64,000 nt of DNA from Botryobacter ruber (GCF_003347595.2 NZ_QCZK02000020.1:1-64000), one strand, 5' to 3'. Shown: positions 10,301 to 18,456, counted from the first letter of the stretch. Notes: generated from the letters alone by a model not told the origin. Program-made: numbers and translations.

Positions 10301-10428
10301 GTATACAGGCCTGACCTATAAGCTGTACTACCCGCGTATACAGCACCATGTGCTTTAGGCTGCACAAGCCCAAGGCTTAGCCCCATAGCCATCAGTAGCC
10401 ATTTTTTTCTCCGTAATTGTAAATCCAT
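7309..10428 (-). CDS. susC: SusC/RagA family TonB-dependent outer-membrane transporter
   Basis: The chosen start (ATG at 10428, MDLQLRRKKW) gives 1039 residues with a conventional signal peptide; the frame is open 60 bases further upstream but that extension is not signal-like. Order of parts: signal peptide, carboxypeptidase-regulatory-like domain (KGKVTAQEDGTPLPGVSV to GYVSKEV), a TonB-box-like EVVVVGYGTQ, plug domain, and a long beta-barrel ending in Phe (LFGLNTSF). No STN signalling domain is seen, so it is not an obvious partner of a FecR sensor. It imports oligosaccharides together with the SusD at 5491-7290. Confidence 0.95.
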   Translation of the reverse strand: MDLQLRRKKWLLMAMGLSLGLVQPKAHGAVYAGSTAYRSGLYTTAITEFVNVKQGQVLVKGKVTAQEDGTPLPGVSVAVKGKPGIGSITDSEGNFSLALPDGSSTLIFSFVGYVSKEVTVSNRTQLNVQLSTDQKALQEVVVVGYGTQKKSDLTGAISSVSNETLVRGGNFNPVGALQGNVSGVNIIRSNNKPGGGFSIDIRGLSSISSSNAPLIVVDGIPGANIDKINPDDIEKIDILKDASATAIYGSRGANGVVIVTTKRGVVGKPKISYSNYLGFKQYTNLPDMMSGEEYVQLAREARRATNNNEYVADEKIFTDASELKAVQDGNYYDWIKAVSKTARQTNHSLSASGGTEEARYSVSGGYYREEGMLYPQDYRRYNLRATLDLKANELFSFGASIYLSHDNRETGNSDLLQDAFRMRPTQHPNSLVTGEEQWRFPSNGLFNPLVTQENEFNNVKSTNILGNAYLAVTPLKGLMIKSTFSPSLEDVRAGQYRGVYTKALQGTAAGGTNNMRRFSNTDWVWDNIANYKWENSKHKVDVTGVYSLQQTQYENLYAASRNLKYNSLWYNLQGGEITGFNSAYTQTSLMSYLGRANYTFLDKYLLTVSARYDGSSKLASGHKWALFPSAAIGWRVSEEAFLKDVTWLSNMKLRASYGNTGNDAVGPYSTNGTISGSQYYSFGSDVIGNVPNNLRNDALTWEKTSEYNLGLDFGFIQNRISGSVEAYNRLTRDLIMRKSIPTHLGYSSIDDNVGSVRNKGVELTLNTVNVQSGNFSWNSTLTLAYNKNAIVDLAFKEDLGKYSPQLAGMEGDYTNKWFIGQPIRSNWNLMNIGVWQLGEEAEAAKYGQRPGQFRVQDFDGDGTIHPDKDRFLDGKRQPDWIGGFTNTLRYKNFDFAVHSYWRTGARERNQFYVSWALENNNPNFNNMKKDYWTPENPSNTMAQPSNMGPYRDANSSTTSVSHVMHSTDFLKVAYATFGYTFRSDLLSKIKMSNLRVYATVQNPYILTNFSGYDPEQPSTGIGSSDAMTRNILFGLNTSF

Positions 10429-10621
10429 ATTGTTTACTTTATAGGTTAGAATTGATTTATAATTGCAATAACAAGGCGCATGAAGCACCAGGAGCGGCGG
10501 AACATTTTTTCATAGCTATTTTTCGCTTATGTTGCATACCCTTATGGTATCATTTTCTGCAACCAGTCAGACCACTAAACACATATAGTGATCAAACTTA
10601 TCTCCACTGACTATATGCAAA

Positions 10622-10651
10622 ATAGAGTACAAACAGTTGTTAGTTTAGACA
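10622..10651 (-). promoter_or_regulatory. ECF-type promoter for first susCD pair
   Basis: TGTCTAA (10651-10645), 17 bases, CTCTAT (10627-10622). It leaves a leader of about 190 bases before the susC ATG, long enough for extra control at the RNA level. Confidence 0.65.
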
Positions 10652-11004
10652 AAAAGAATTCAGATTTTCCAGAAAATTTGTTACAATAAAAATATTAGCA
10701 GCTACAGGTCTTTCTAAAAGAGGAAGGGTTGAAAAGCCTAATGCAGTTAAGGAAAATATTCTACGACACAGGGTATTACTTTTTTAAACACAGCTGTTGC
10801 ACCAAATTTCCAGAATGACTTGGTAGGAGCATACAACAGTAGTAGATGTGGCTTTTATTGGAAGTGTTGCACAATAAGCCTGTCTCAAGGTGTACTGAAT
10901 GAAATAAGGGCAGGAAAATGCTGAGATAGCTGAAAGTTAATCGTAAGCAGAAAACACTACTATGACTATGGTAAGGCTTTTAGAAAATTAGTATGTAAAA
11001 AAAA

Positions 11005-11046
11005 TGGGCGCATTAAATTCTTATGCTTAAGAAATTAATGCGCCCA
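11005..11046 (-). terminator. Terminator behind mini-FecR gene
   Basis: Perfect 12-base arms (11005-11016 with 11035-11046) are extended inward by a near-perfect TTCTTA/TAAGAA stem and followed on the minus strand by eight U residues. It is one of the best intrinsic terminators in the window and closes the short gene at 11109-11384 as a stand-alone unit. Confidence 0.9.
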
Positions 11047-11108
11047 TAATATATTAAATTTATTAAAGATGAGCAGCTCCGGTATTCGGATGCTCTATTC
11101 AGTGGGTA

Positions 11109-11384
11109 TTAGTTAAGTGGGTATAGCGCTGACTCGGTGGCCGATATTAAAATTTTATTCCACAGCGCATCTACTTTAGCTGCCGGCAATTCTTCTTCAA
11201 TAGTATTCATCGCCAGAACCATTTGCTTGGCCTGCTCTATTTCCTGCTGCTTCTCCGGGTACACGTTCTGCACCTGTTGCCAGAATATTTGCTGTGCTTC
11301 GTCGTTTTCCAACACCCAAAGCCAGAAACCCTCCTCATTCACAAATTCGTCAGCTGAATAATATCTATATTTCTTTAAGTCCAT
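11109..11384 (-). CDS. Mini anti-sigma protein: FecR-like N-terminal domain only
   Basis: This 91-residue protein resembles the cytoplasmic sigma-binding N-terminus of Bacteroidetes FecR-type anti-sigma factors: a short Tyr-rich start, FVNEEGFWLWVLENDEA, FWQQVQNVYPEKQQEIEQA, then an amphipathic helix ending EALWNKI-like (VDALWNKI). The usual membrane helix, FecR periplasmic domain and C-terminal domain are absent. It has its own ECF-type promoter 67 bases upstream and a strong terminator behind, so it looks like a complete gene and not a decayed remnant. A soluble anti-sigma giving negative feedback on the ECF sigma at 47187-47792 is an inference. The family match is from pattern only. Confidence 0.65.
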   Translation of the reverse strand: MDLKKYRYYSADEFVNEEGFWLWVLENDEAQQIFWQQVQNVYPEKQQEIEQAKQMVLAMNTIEEELPAAKVDALWNKILISATESALYPLN

Positions 11385-11450
11385 TTCATTTTTAATTAGG
11401 CATTCAAACCAGGAGTTCTCAGAAGGCTTCTTGCTGTTTCCTTCATATAG

Positions 11451-11479
11451 GTAGACCTGAACCTACCCATTTTTGGACA
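11451..11479 (-). promoter_or_regulatory. ECF-type promoter for mini-FecR gene
   Basis: TGTCCAA (11479-11473), 16 bases, GTCTAC (11456-11451), 67 bases before the ATG at 11384. The downstream half keeps only the TCTA core and is the weakest of the set. Confidence 0.45.
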
Positions 11480-11831
11480 AAAAAAGTAATGAATCTTTAC
11501 GCAGCACCTAAAATCATGTTTTAACGCAGAACCAGTAAAAGACATGCAGCGAAATAAGTTTAATGAAACAACATTTATACAACACCTGCAACTTTCACCC
11601 CTCTATTGTAAAGCGGCTCAGGTAAATATAGTAGATTTTCTGCAGTTTGTAAACAATTTATGCAGCAAAAGGAAATCGGGTAATGCTACTTTAGCAAAAG
11701 TAAGCTAGTATCACCACTTACTTAGCATGTACCTGATTTATACCCCAAATCATCTTTACAAGCTAGCATAGAACTTCTCTTCATTTGCCAGCAGCAGTGG
11801 GAATGGTGGCAGAGGCAGTATATAAAACAGG

Positions 11832-11858
11832 GCGAGCCGTCTATCTCTCGCGGCTCGC
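11832..11858. repeat. GC-rich hairpin of unknown role
   Basis: Perfect 8-base arms GCGAGCCG (11832-11839) and CGGCTCGC (11851-11858) with an 11-base loop, in an island distinctly more GC-rich than its surroundings. It could be part of a small RNA, a processed leader or a dispersed intergenic element. Confidence 0.4.
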
Positions 11859-12010
11859 TCTCCGGCCGAAGAAGCCAGAGGAGCTCAGACAACCGCTCCA
11901 TCCCTCACTCTTTGACCTTTTGCTCAACCACAACCCACACCTCAGCATCGGAAGGCACTTTTTACGAGGTGGTATAATTAATCATTCCCATACCCCGAAG
12001 CTATAAAATA

Positions 12011-12055
12011 ATAGCCTTGCCAATTGTACTGAGCACACAATACGGGCAAGGCTAT
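12011..12055 (-). terminator. Terminator behind sigma-2-only gene
   Basis: Perfect 11-base arms (12011-12021 with 12045-12055) followed on the minus strand by TATTTTATA. It ends transcription 84 bases after the stop of the gene at 12139-12453, leaving no room for a missing sigma region 4. Confidence 0.8.
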
Positions 12056-12138
12056 AGGAAGTTAGATGCTCTGACAAGATTTACTATTGCCTGCAGCCGG
12101 TTAATTCTTCAGCAACCATGCAGCCAAAAGAAAGGGAG

Positions 12139-12453
12139 TTATACAGGTTCCTTTACGTGTGCCTCTTTCTGAAGAGAACGGGAATTTTCCAGGCGTGATT
12201 TCAGGGCTGCATAGAAATAAAAGGAAACGGAAGCGGGTACAGGCAAGGTCGCCCTGTTGGTCCACATCTCGACAAACAACTGCTGTATGGCGGCATCTAC
12301 GAGGTCATTGGCAGCACCGAGGCTTTTTGCATACTGGTAGAGGATGCTAATGTTGCGCTGGTAAATCTGGGCGAAAGCAGCTTTATCACCTGATTGAAAC
12401 TTTACCCAAAGTGCTTTTTGCTCCTGATTGTTATTTAACTGAACTACCTTCAT
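12139..12453 (-). CDS. Short ECF-sigma-like protein containing region 2 only
   Basis: This 104-residue protein aligns by eye with the first half of the full ECF sigma at 47187-47792. Shared features are a WVKFQSGDKAAFAQIYQRNISILYQYAKSL core like WQHFQGGDETAFSQLYQTY, a helix ending QQLFVEMWTNRATLPVP like HNLFLDLWKNRENLSVP, and FYFYAALKSRLEN like FYLFASAKRRLHK. It then stops, so region 4, which reads the -35 element, is missing. A terminator follows after 84 bases. No ECF-type promoter is seen upstream. It may be a remnant, or a small protein competing for core polymerase or for an anti-sigma; both are inference. Confidence 0.65.
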   Translation of the reverse strand: MKVVQLNNNQEQKALWVKFQSGDKAAFAQIYQRNISILYQYAKSLGAANDLVDAAIQQLFVEMWTNRATLPVPASVSFYFYAALKSRLENSRSLQKEAHVKEPV

Positions 12454-12513
12454 CTGATTAAATAGAATTGTGGTCTGGTCAAACTTATAGTAAACTTACT
12501 TCGGCATCACCGC

Positions 12514-13545
12514 CTACCTGGACGCCGCCAGTACGGGTACAGATGAGGCTCTCTCGTACAAGGTGGTACTTAGCTCCACTTTTTTATAGTCGTTCTTTTT
12601 AGCAGCTCCCGTTAACTTATCGAGCAGGAGGCTCACAATACTTTTAGCTATTTCCTTGATAGGCTGTGCAATGGCCGTAATGGGTGGCCTGAACAGGCGG
12701 AAGAGCTTTTCGTCGTCAAACACCACCACGCCTATGTCGGCAGGCATTTCCAGCCCCAGGTTCTGTATCGCCTCCAGACCGCTGTCGGCCAGGTAGTTGG
12801 TCGCAAAGAACACGGCATCAATGTTTGGGTGCTGCTCCAGGAATGCTTGTATCTCTTTGGTTATCTTTTTAGGCTTAAGGTCGAAGGGTATCTTCTGGAT
12901 GTAGTGCGCCAGGTGCTGCTCTTCCATGGCCTCTTTATATCCCTGCAAGCGGTCCTGCATCTGCACCTGCTCCGACGCTAGCGTGATAAAGGCTATCTGC
13001 TTGTACCCGTTATGTAGCAAATGGTTTGTGGCATTGTAGCTACTCCTTTGGTTTTCCACCACCACTGTGTCGGTGGCAACCTCCGGGAAGTAACGGTCGA
13101 ACAGCACTACCGGCAGGTTACTCTTCTGGAGCGCCTGTATTTCTTTTTCGATGCCAGGTGGCGGTGCAATAATGAAGCCGTCTACCTGGCGGCTTTTGTA
13201 TACCTCTAGCAGCTCCTTTGTTTTATCTGCATTGTTTTCGGTGCTGCAGTACACAATCTTGTAGCCTTTGCTGTTGGCTTCTTCTTCAATGCGGCGGGCG
13301 ATACTCGAGAAGAAGGGGTCAGAAATATCTTCCACCAGCACTCCTATCACTTTAGTTTCGCCTGTTCGCAAGCCCCGGGCAAGTTGGTTCGGCACATAAC
13401 CTACCTCCTCCACATACTTTAGGATCTTCTGCGTGAGGCTTTCGCTGATGTGGTTTTCCTTTGCTTTCCCGTTCAGCACAAATGATACCGTGGTTTTAGA
13501 AACCTCCAGCTGCTCTGCAATATCTTTTAAAGAAATCTTTTTCAT
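12514..13545 (-). CDS. LacI family transcriptional regulator
   Basis: Start chosen at ATG 13545 (MKKISLKDIAEQL), giving 343 residues of normal LacI length; the frame is open 111 bases further but that would run through the operators. Residues 1-60 form the HTH with SKTTVSFVLNG as recognition helix and PNQLARGLRTG as hinge helix. The rest is a periplasmic-binding-protein-like ligand domain (IGVLVEDISDPFFSSIARRIE, IAFITLASEQVQMQDRLQGYKEA, ADIGVVVFDDEKLF). It probably senses a sugar released by the locus. Two palindromes lie 96 and 125 bases upstream, and a third copy lies after the ECF sigma gene. Confidence 0.95.
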   Translation of the reverse strand: MKKISLKDIAEQLEVSKTTVSFVLNGKAKENHISESLTQKILKYVEEVGYVPNQLARGLRTGETKVIGVLVEDISDPFFSSIARRIEEEANSKGYKIVYCSTENNADKTKELLEVYKSRQVDGFIIAPPPGIEKEIQALQKSNLPVVLFDRYFPEVATDTVVVENQRSSYNATNHLLHNGYKQIAFITLASEQVQMQDRLQGYKEAMEEQHLAHYIQKIPFDLKPKKITKEIQAFLEQHPNIDAVFFATNYLADSGLEAIQNLGLEMPADIGVVVFDDEKLFRLFRPPITAIAQPIKEIAKSIVSLLLDKLTGAAKKNDYKKVELSTTLYERASSVPVLAASR

Positions 13546-13640
13546 TATCCTTCCGCTGTTACACTTACAAATACTTGTTAGTACGTGCCTTATGTTGTTT
13601 AGCGCCTGCCATACCTTAACTGATTCAAAGATAAGTATAC

Positions 13641-13652
13641 TAAATCGATTTA
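13641..13652. promoter_or_regulatory. LacI-type operator, copy 1
   Basis: Perfect palindrome TAAATCGATTTA, extended by flanking C and G to 14 bases. A CG-centred palindrome of this kind is typical of LacI-family operators. It lies upstream of the LacI gene, so autoregulation is likely. Confidence 0.8.
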
Positions 13653-13669
13653 GCAAGCATTATTTTATC

Positions 13670-13681
13670 TAAATCGATTTA
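13670..13681. promoter_or_regulatory. LacI-type operator, copy 2
   Basis: The same 12-base palindrome as at 13641-13652, with centres 29 bases apart. Paired sites could allow binding of two dimers on nearly the same face of the helix. Confidence 0.8.
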
Positions 13682-13913
13682 ACAAAAAGCCGTTAAAAAA
13701 CCCAATACATGTTTTATTGAAGTATAGGAGCAACAGCACTGCAAACAAATTCATCCTACGGCCTTGAGTGTTCAGACAGCTGAAATTGAAGCGAGAATTG
13801 AGTCTGAAAGGGGATTATAATACGCAGGTCTATGGCAAGCTAATTTCACCCATGAGGGTAGCTGTTTACTAAAAGCAAAGAAGGTAGCTGAAAAAAATTA
13901 ATAAAGGATATGC

Positions 13914-15563
13914 TTAGTGGTTTAACAGGTAGAACGTCCGCTCCACCTGTTCCGCCGACTGTAGCTTAGGCACCATACTGCGTCCGTACTGCCAGGCAAC
14001 CACCGTTACCTTTACTGGATACTTTGCTCGGGGCGGTATTTTAGTAAATTTCAGAGTATTGCCCTCCAGCACGGCCGGGCCTTCGCGCACATAATACTGA
14101 ACCGGCACGCCAGCATCAGAGGTAGCTTTCAATTCGATGGACTTTGTTTTCTTCGCCTGCTGGTTAGGGATAACAGGAAAGGTAATGTGTTGGGCTGCTC
14201 CGTCCTTGTTTTGTAACGGAAACTTCAGGTTTGCCTGCTGCACGGCACTTTTGTAGTTTTTGTCACCCGGGTGGCTCGCCAGCAGCCAGATATCATTAGA
14301 CCGTTTGGGGTTATTCATCCCCATGCGGTAGAACTGAATTCGAAAGGTTTCCGGACCTGTCTGCACCAGGGGACCGGTGATGCGGGAAAGGCTGACCGGG
14401 CCTGAGGCGTGACCAATGGGAGAACCAGCTGGGAGCTTGGTCCATTTGGCCGGGTTCGGGTGGCCGGCCGGCACTGTATCCAGAAAAGTACTGCCTACCC
14501 TGAAGCTGATGCCGTCTTCCAGGGGAATAAACTGCAGGCTGACTTGGGCATGCGACTTATTTTGCGGCAACACCATTTCGTGCTGCACCAGGCCAAGCAG
14601 CTGCGGCTTTTTGCCCCGTACCCGGGCATAATGCGTTTCGGTAGCCTCCGCTAATTCTTTATCAAAATACCAGAAGGCTTCTTGTGTGTTACCAGTATAT
14701 GCGGCATAAGGCGCAGCTGGCGCTTGTGGTAAGGAATCGGTACGCCAGCGGTCGGCGAGCCAACCTTTTTGTGGGTCGATGGGCTTCAGCGTGGCAGGCT
14801 TGCTGAGCGGCATTTGGGCAGGCAGGCGCTGGTGAGCGGCCTTGCGGATAAACAGCGCCAGGTATTGAACCAACTCATCTGAAATATCAAAATGGCCGCG
14901 CCCGGCATCAGTAAGTAAGGAGACTGGTGCAGCAGGATGTTTTGCGCGATAGGCCAGCGCAGGCACCATCCGTTCCGGCATCCATTCATACTCTCCTATC
15001 ACCATCAGGCCCGGAACACCTGCTATGGTTCTGCTGCCCCAATCGGGGTTGGGACGTCCGCTGCCTGTCAGGTTGGAGAGCGGGGCATCTCCTTTGATGG
15101 AAATGGCTGCCAGTGTTCGGTCCGGGCTCCAGGCGGCGAAGTTCCAGGGGTAACTCGCTGCTGCGGAATGTCCGATAGGTACCACCGGAGTGAATGCCAG
15201 CTCCTGGTACCCCGACTCCTTTGCCAGAGCCTCCAGCATTCCGTTAAACTGCTCCCCTGCCCCCTTCTCAAAATCAAATACGAAGTCGATGCCAGGGGTA
15301 ACCCAAACTTCAGCTATACCCAGCTTTGCCAGCTCCTGACGGAATACCGGGTGCTCCAGGATACCTTCTTCGAGCATGTTGTGCTGCCCTACCACAACTG
15401 CCCGCACCTGCCTGCAGTCAGGCGGAATCCAGAGAAAGGCACGGGGGTTATCATTGGTTTCCTGTGAAAACACACCCGGTACCTTCACCGACCATTGCCA
15501 CTCCTGCGCGGTCAGTAATAGCGGACATAACAGAAAAATTAACAGCACAAGTAATCCTTTCAT
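13914..15563 (-). CDS. Exported alpha/beta-hydrolase-like protein, probable carbohydrate esterase
   Basis: 549 residues with a signal peptide (about 1-20, LLLTAQ). The first half looks like an alpha/beta hydrolase: nucleophile elbow GHSAAA with Ser133, a following strand-rich segment with ISIKGDAP, LMVIGEYEW, and a late GRGHFD with His224 as likely catalytic His. The second half (about 300-549) is beta-rich with no recognised domain and ends in an Ig-like stretch. It begins 37 bases after the heparinase-family gene at 15601-18456 and is co-transcribed with it. Removal of acetyl or other ester groups from the polysaccharide is the likely role, by inference. Confidence 0.65.
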   Translation of the reverse strand: MKGLLVLLIFLLCPLLLTAQEWQWSVKVPGVFSQETNDNPRAFLWIPPDCRQVRAVVVGQHNMLEEGILEHPVFRQELAKLGIAEVWVTPGIDFVFDFEKGAGEQFNGMLEALAKESGYQELAFTPVVPIGHSAAASYPWNFAAWSPDRTLAAISIKGDAPLSNLTGSGRPNPDWGSRTIAGVPGLMVIGEYEWMPERMVPALAYRAKHPAAPVSLLTDAGRGHFDISDELVQYLALFIRKAAHQRLPAQMPLSKPATLKPIDPQKGWLADRWRTDSLPQAPAAPYAAYTGNTQEAFWYFDKELAEATETHYARVRGKKPQLLGLVQHEMVLPQNKSHAQVSLQFIPLEDGISFRVGSTFLDTVPAGHPNPAKWTKLPAGSPIGHASGPVSLSRITGPLVQTGPETFRIQFYRMGMNNPKRSNDIWLLASHPGDKNYKSAVQQANLKFPLQNKDGAAQHITFPVIPNQQAKKTKSIELKATSDAGVPVQYYVREGPAVLEGNTLKFTKIPPRAKYPVKVTVVAWQYGRSMVPKLQSAEQVERTFYLLNH

Positions 15564-15600
15564 CTAACTTCTTGCAATTGAGCTTCAAAAGTTTATTTTC

Positions 15601-18456
15601 TTAGCGACTGCTGATGCCTGGTTGTACCGTCGGTTTTTCGCCGGCAGGAGCAACTTTAAGGAGTACATCATAACCAGCAGGCAATTTGCCTGTTACCGTT
15701 CTATCAGAGGCGTCTGCACTTCCGGATGCTTCGATGTAGTGCCCATCCTGCAGATAATACAGCCTAAGCTTTCTGAATTTGCCTGCGGGGTCTTTGCTGT
15801 GGTGTGGAATGGTAATTTCAACTTCTCCATCGGCAGCATAAGCCAGCCCTTCCTCCTTCCGGTTTAAACCAGCCGCAATAGCCGCTCCGGTTGTTTCAAG
15901 TTTGTATTTACCTTTCTGAAGTAGCCTTCCCTTCCCCAGGTAAAGGTACTGGAAGCCCTGCTCATTTTCAGCAGCAATGCCATACATCCCGCTGAACCGG
16001 ATACCTGTTGCAGGTGCGTATACAGTCTCGTCCACAGCCTGCAGGATATACTCTTTGCGCCCCCTCAGCTCCTGGTTCAGTGGTTTACTCTCTACAAGTA
16101 AGCCAACAAAACGGTCCTCCGATGCCAAAGCCGTAATTTTCTGAACCGATTTTTCTGCTCCTTCATATGGCTCAAACACAGCTACGAAAGGAGCTTTCCA
16201 GGCATTGTTACCGTTTTGCCTGATAATAATAGTTGGGGTTATTCCGGGAGGTGTATTCACACCGTTCGGCGTAACATTTTTATTAAGGTTCGTATAGGGC
16301 GCTTCTACCTGGTATACCTCCCGGTGTTGCTGTCCTTTCATCCACATACCCATGCTGATGCTTGGAGATGTAGCCGTTATGGTCCAGGTGGCATACAGGT
16401 CGCCAGTGTAGGCTGCCTTTTGCTGATTTTTAAAGTACCTGTAGCCCTGGTGATAGCTGGTACCTAAATCGGAAGCAGGAGCCAATGGCAAATGAGTACC
16501 TGATTCGTTTTTCAGGGTCAGGGTATTGCCGAGGTTATGGAAAATATAGTCGTTGTTATCCTGGTCCGAACGAAAGACATCGACATAATAGCCGGTAGAA
16601 GGCGATGTTCTGATAATACTGATTACCCTTCGCTTTTCACCTGCCGACACATCCGAAAAAGAAGCATAGGGCGAAATAGCTTTTTCGTTTATGAAATTAC
16701 CCGGTGCCGGAGCAGGTTCCATGGCATTGACGGTGACAGGCCCGGCTTCGTATCCAGGTACAATGGTGTTGCTTCCGGTAACGGTTTGGTGATAGCTGAA
16801 GTCATCGCTCCAGTAAGATTCGTACCCCGAAGCATCGGGCGCCAGTGCCCAGCCCTTGCCGTACAGCTGCATGGCCAGTCCGTTCGGGTTCAGGTGCAGC
16901 TTTTTCGGATACCCGCCATACAGCGTCGCCATCAATCCGTTTTCTATTTGGTTGCCGTTTTTCATGGTGATGTGACGGTGCACTACGGAATATGCTGTCC
17001 GGATTCCAGAGATTTCCCTATTCTCCGGCTGCGGTACTGTTGGCACATTTACACACAACCCAACCCAACCGGAGGTGCTGCGGTCGTAATGACCTGCATC
17101 CAGCCCTTTTCGGATAGCAGATGCGGCAATGGCGGCATTTTCATTATCTCCCTTCCAGGTATAGTAAGTCAGCAGTCGTTCAAACATGGCGTAATTTGCA
17201 GGGCCTCCCCTGCCGTCGCCAAACACTATGGTATTTCCACGGGCATCCAGCCACGGGAAAATAGCCAGGGCCGCTTTCTGCAGCATAGGGTTGCTTTCTA
17301 TTACATCCACACCCTGTTTGTAAATCGGAATCGCCAGATCCAGCAGCATCGCAATGGTACTTAGGGCATAACCCGGCGACTCCGACCAAAGACCGGTTAC
17401 TTTATCATAATCTTTAATAAAGTCGGGCAGGGCGTCGTGGTAATTCGTGGAAGTGGTAGTGAAATACTGCAGGTAATATTCTTGGCCGCGGCCATCTTTG
17501 TAATAGTCGTTTGTCTCCAGGACAAGTATCGGACGCATCGCTAAATTCCAGCCGTTTATGTTCCAGTTGCCGCTCTTGCCGCCGCGCACCATATTTATTT
17601 CGATAAAACGCTTGAATACGGTTCCTGCCAGGTCTGTTACACTTTTACCGGTTGCTTTTAAGTGCTTGTGCGGGTGCTTGTTCAGGTAGTCGTACAGGAA
17701 ATCGTAGGATGCAGCCACGGCCATAGCCTGGTCATCGTGAATAACTTCGTAGTCGTAGTAACCCATAATGCCACCAGGCAAGTAGCCACCAGGCCCTCCC
17801 GAATGTTTTTCAGGGTCGAGGGGTGGGTTCATATAGTACACCCCCAACAGCCAGGCCCAGGTAATGTCGGAGGAAAACTTGGCGTATTTTTCTTCGCCGG
17901 TAAGCCAGTAAGCAAAGGCCGCTTTTTCGGCCAGGCTCAGTATTTCCGTGTTATTCAATCGTACCAGATGCCCCGACTTCCGGTAGGGAACCAGAACAGC
18001 TTCCCCCTCCGGGTTCTTCTTGCTCACTGCCAGCATGTCCCCGCTTTCATTAAAGGGGGTTCGGTTTTCGAGCGGTACGTTTATATACTCGTTCCAGGTG
18101 CGCATGCCTGGTAGCCGCACCGTTGGCACGGGTGCATTGCCTGTACCGTAGTCAAAATTTTCATTCCTAACATACCCTTGGGTGTAGTGCTCGCCTTTTT
18201 TCCAGTACATGGCCAGCCGCGAAACAATCCAGTCAGGGTCCTGCTGGTGCCGGTTCACATAAGGTTCCAGCTCCTTCTGCAGGCTTTGCCAGTTATTGGC
18301 GGCCCATGCTTCTGTGGAAATTTTCTTTTTTACCTGTTCCCTGTCTCCTGCTGACGCGTAAATGCGAGGATGTTGGCCATTGGCAATGGCCGTTACGGAG
18401 ACTAAAATTGCAAAACCTGCAAGAATCAGGTGATGTAACATTATTCTGGTAGACAT
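15601..18456 (-). CDS. Heparinase II/III family protein, paralogue 2
   Basis: 951 residues, signal peptide about 1-25, then HPRIYASAGDREQVKKKI, the toroid and a beta-sandwich region, in the same order as the 950-residue protein at 309-3161. Shared landmarks are PYVNRHxxDPxWIVSRLxMYW, LTGEEKYAKF, GNWNINGWNL and SESPGY. The segment matching NHAHANGIAMELYGKG reads LHLNPNGLAMQLYGKG, so the second His is replaced, and the matching HNTVVVDG reads SNTIVPG. Activity or substrate probably differs from the first copy. Its own ECF-type promoter lies only 27 bases before the ATG. Confidence 0.8.
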   Translation of the reverse strand: MSTRIMLHHLILAGFAILVSVTAIANGQHPRIYASAGDREQVKKKISTEAWAANNWQSLQKELEPYVNRHQQDPDWIVSRLAMYWKKGEHYTQGYVRNENFDYGTGNAPVPTVRLPGMRTWNEYINVPLENRTPFNESGDMLAVSKKNPEGEAVLVPYRKSGHLVRLNNTEILSLAEKAAFAYWLTGEEKYAKFSSDITWAWLLGVYYMNPPLDPEKHSGGPGGYLPGGIMGYYDYEVIHDDQAMAVAASYDFLYDYLNKHPHKHLKATGKSVTDLAGTVFKRFIEINMVRGGKSGNWNINGWNLAMRPILVLETNDYYKDGRGQEYYLQYFTTTSTNYHDALPDFIKDYDKVTGLWSESPGYALSTIAMLLDLAIPIYKQGVDVIESNPMLQKAALAIFPWLDARGNTIVFGDGRGGPANYAMFERLLTYYTWKGDNENAAIAASAIRKGLDAGHYDRSTSGWVGLCVNVPTVPQPENREISGIRTAYSVVHRHITMKNGNQIENGLMATLYGGYPKKLHLNPNGLAMQLYGKGWALAPDASGYESYWSDDFSYHQTVTGSNTIVPGYEAGPVTVNAMEPAPAPGNFINEKAISPYASFSDVSAGEKRRVISIIRTSPSTGYYVDVFRSDQDNNDYIFHNLGNTLTLKNESGTHLPLAPASDLGTSYHQGYRYFKNQQKAAYTGDLYATWTITATSPSISMGMWMKGQQHREVYQVEAPYTNLNKNVTPNGVNTPPGITPTIIIRQNGNNAWKAPFVAVFEPYEGAEKSVQKITALASEDRFVGLLVESKPLNQELRGRKEYILQAVDETVYAPATGIRFSGMYGIAAENEQGFQYLYLGKGRLLQKGKYKLETTGAAIAAGLNRKEEGLAYAADGEVEITIPHHSKDPAGKFRKLRLYYLQDGHYIEASGSADASDRTVTGKLPAGYDVLLKVAPAGEKPTVQPGISSR

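Larger units (their letters stand above)
10429..11108. other. Intergenic region upstream of susC 1
   Basis: 680 AT-rich bases. It holds the ECF-type promoter of susC (10622-10651) and, at its right end, the terminator of the mini-FecR gene (11005-11046). The leader between promoter and susC is about 190 bases. No further gene is seen. Confidence 0.6.
11385..12138. other. Intergenic region between mini-FecR and sigma-2-only genes
   Basis: 754 bases. It holds the ECF-type promoter (11451-11479), a GC-rich hairpin island (about 11800-11910), and the terminator of the upstream short sigma gene (12011-12055). A 73-codon plus-strand frame at 11785-12006 runs through the hairpin and terminator and is not accepted as a gene. 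Confidence 0.5.
13546..13913. other. Intergenic region upstream of the LacI gene
   Basis: 368 bases holding the two LacI-type palindromes at 13641-13652 and 13670-13681. Nothing else is recognised between them and the end of the esterase-like gene at 13914. Confidence 0.5.

Noticed and set aside
11785..12006. 73-codon plus-strand frame
   Set aside because: It runs through the GC-rich hairpin and up to the terminator and shows no recognisable features.
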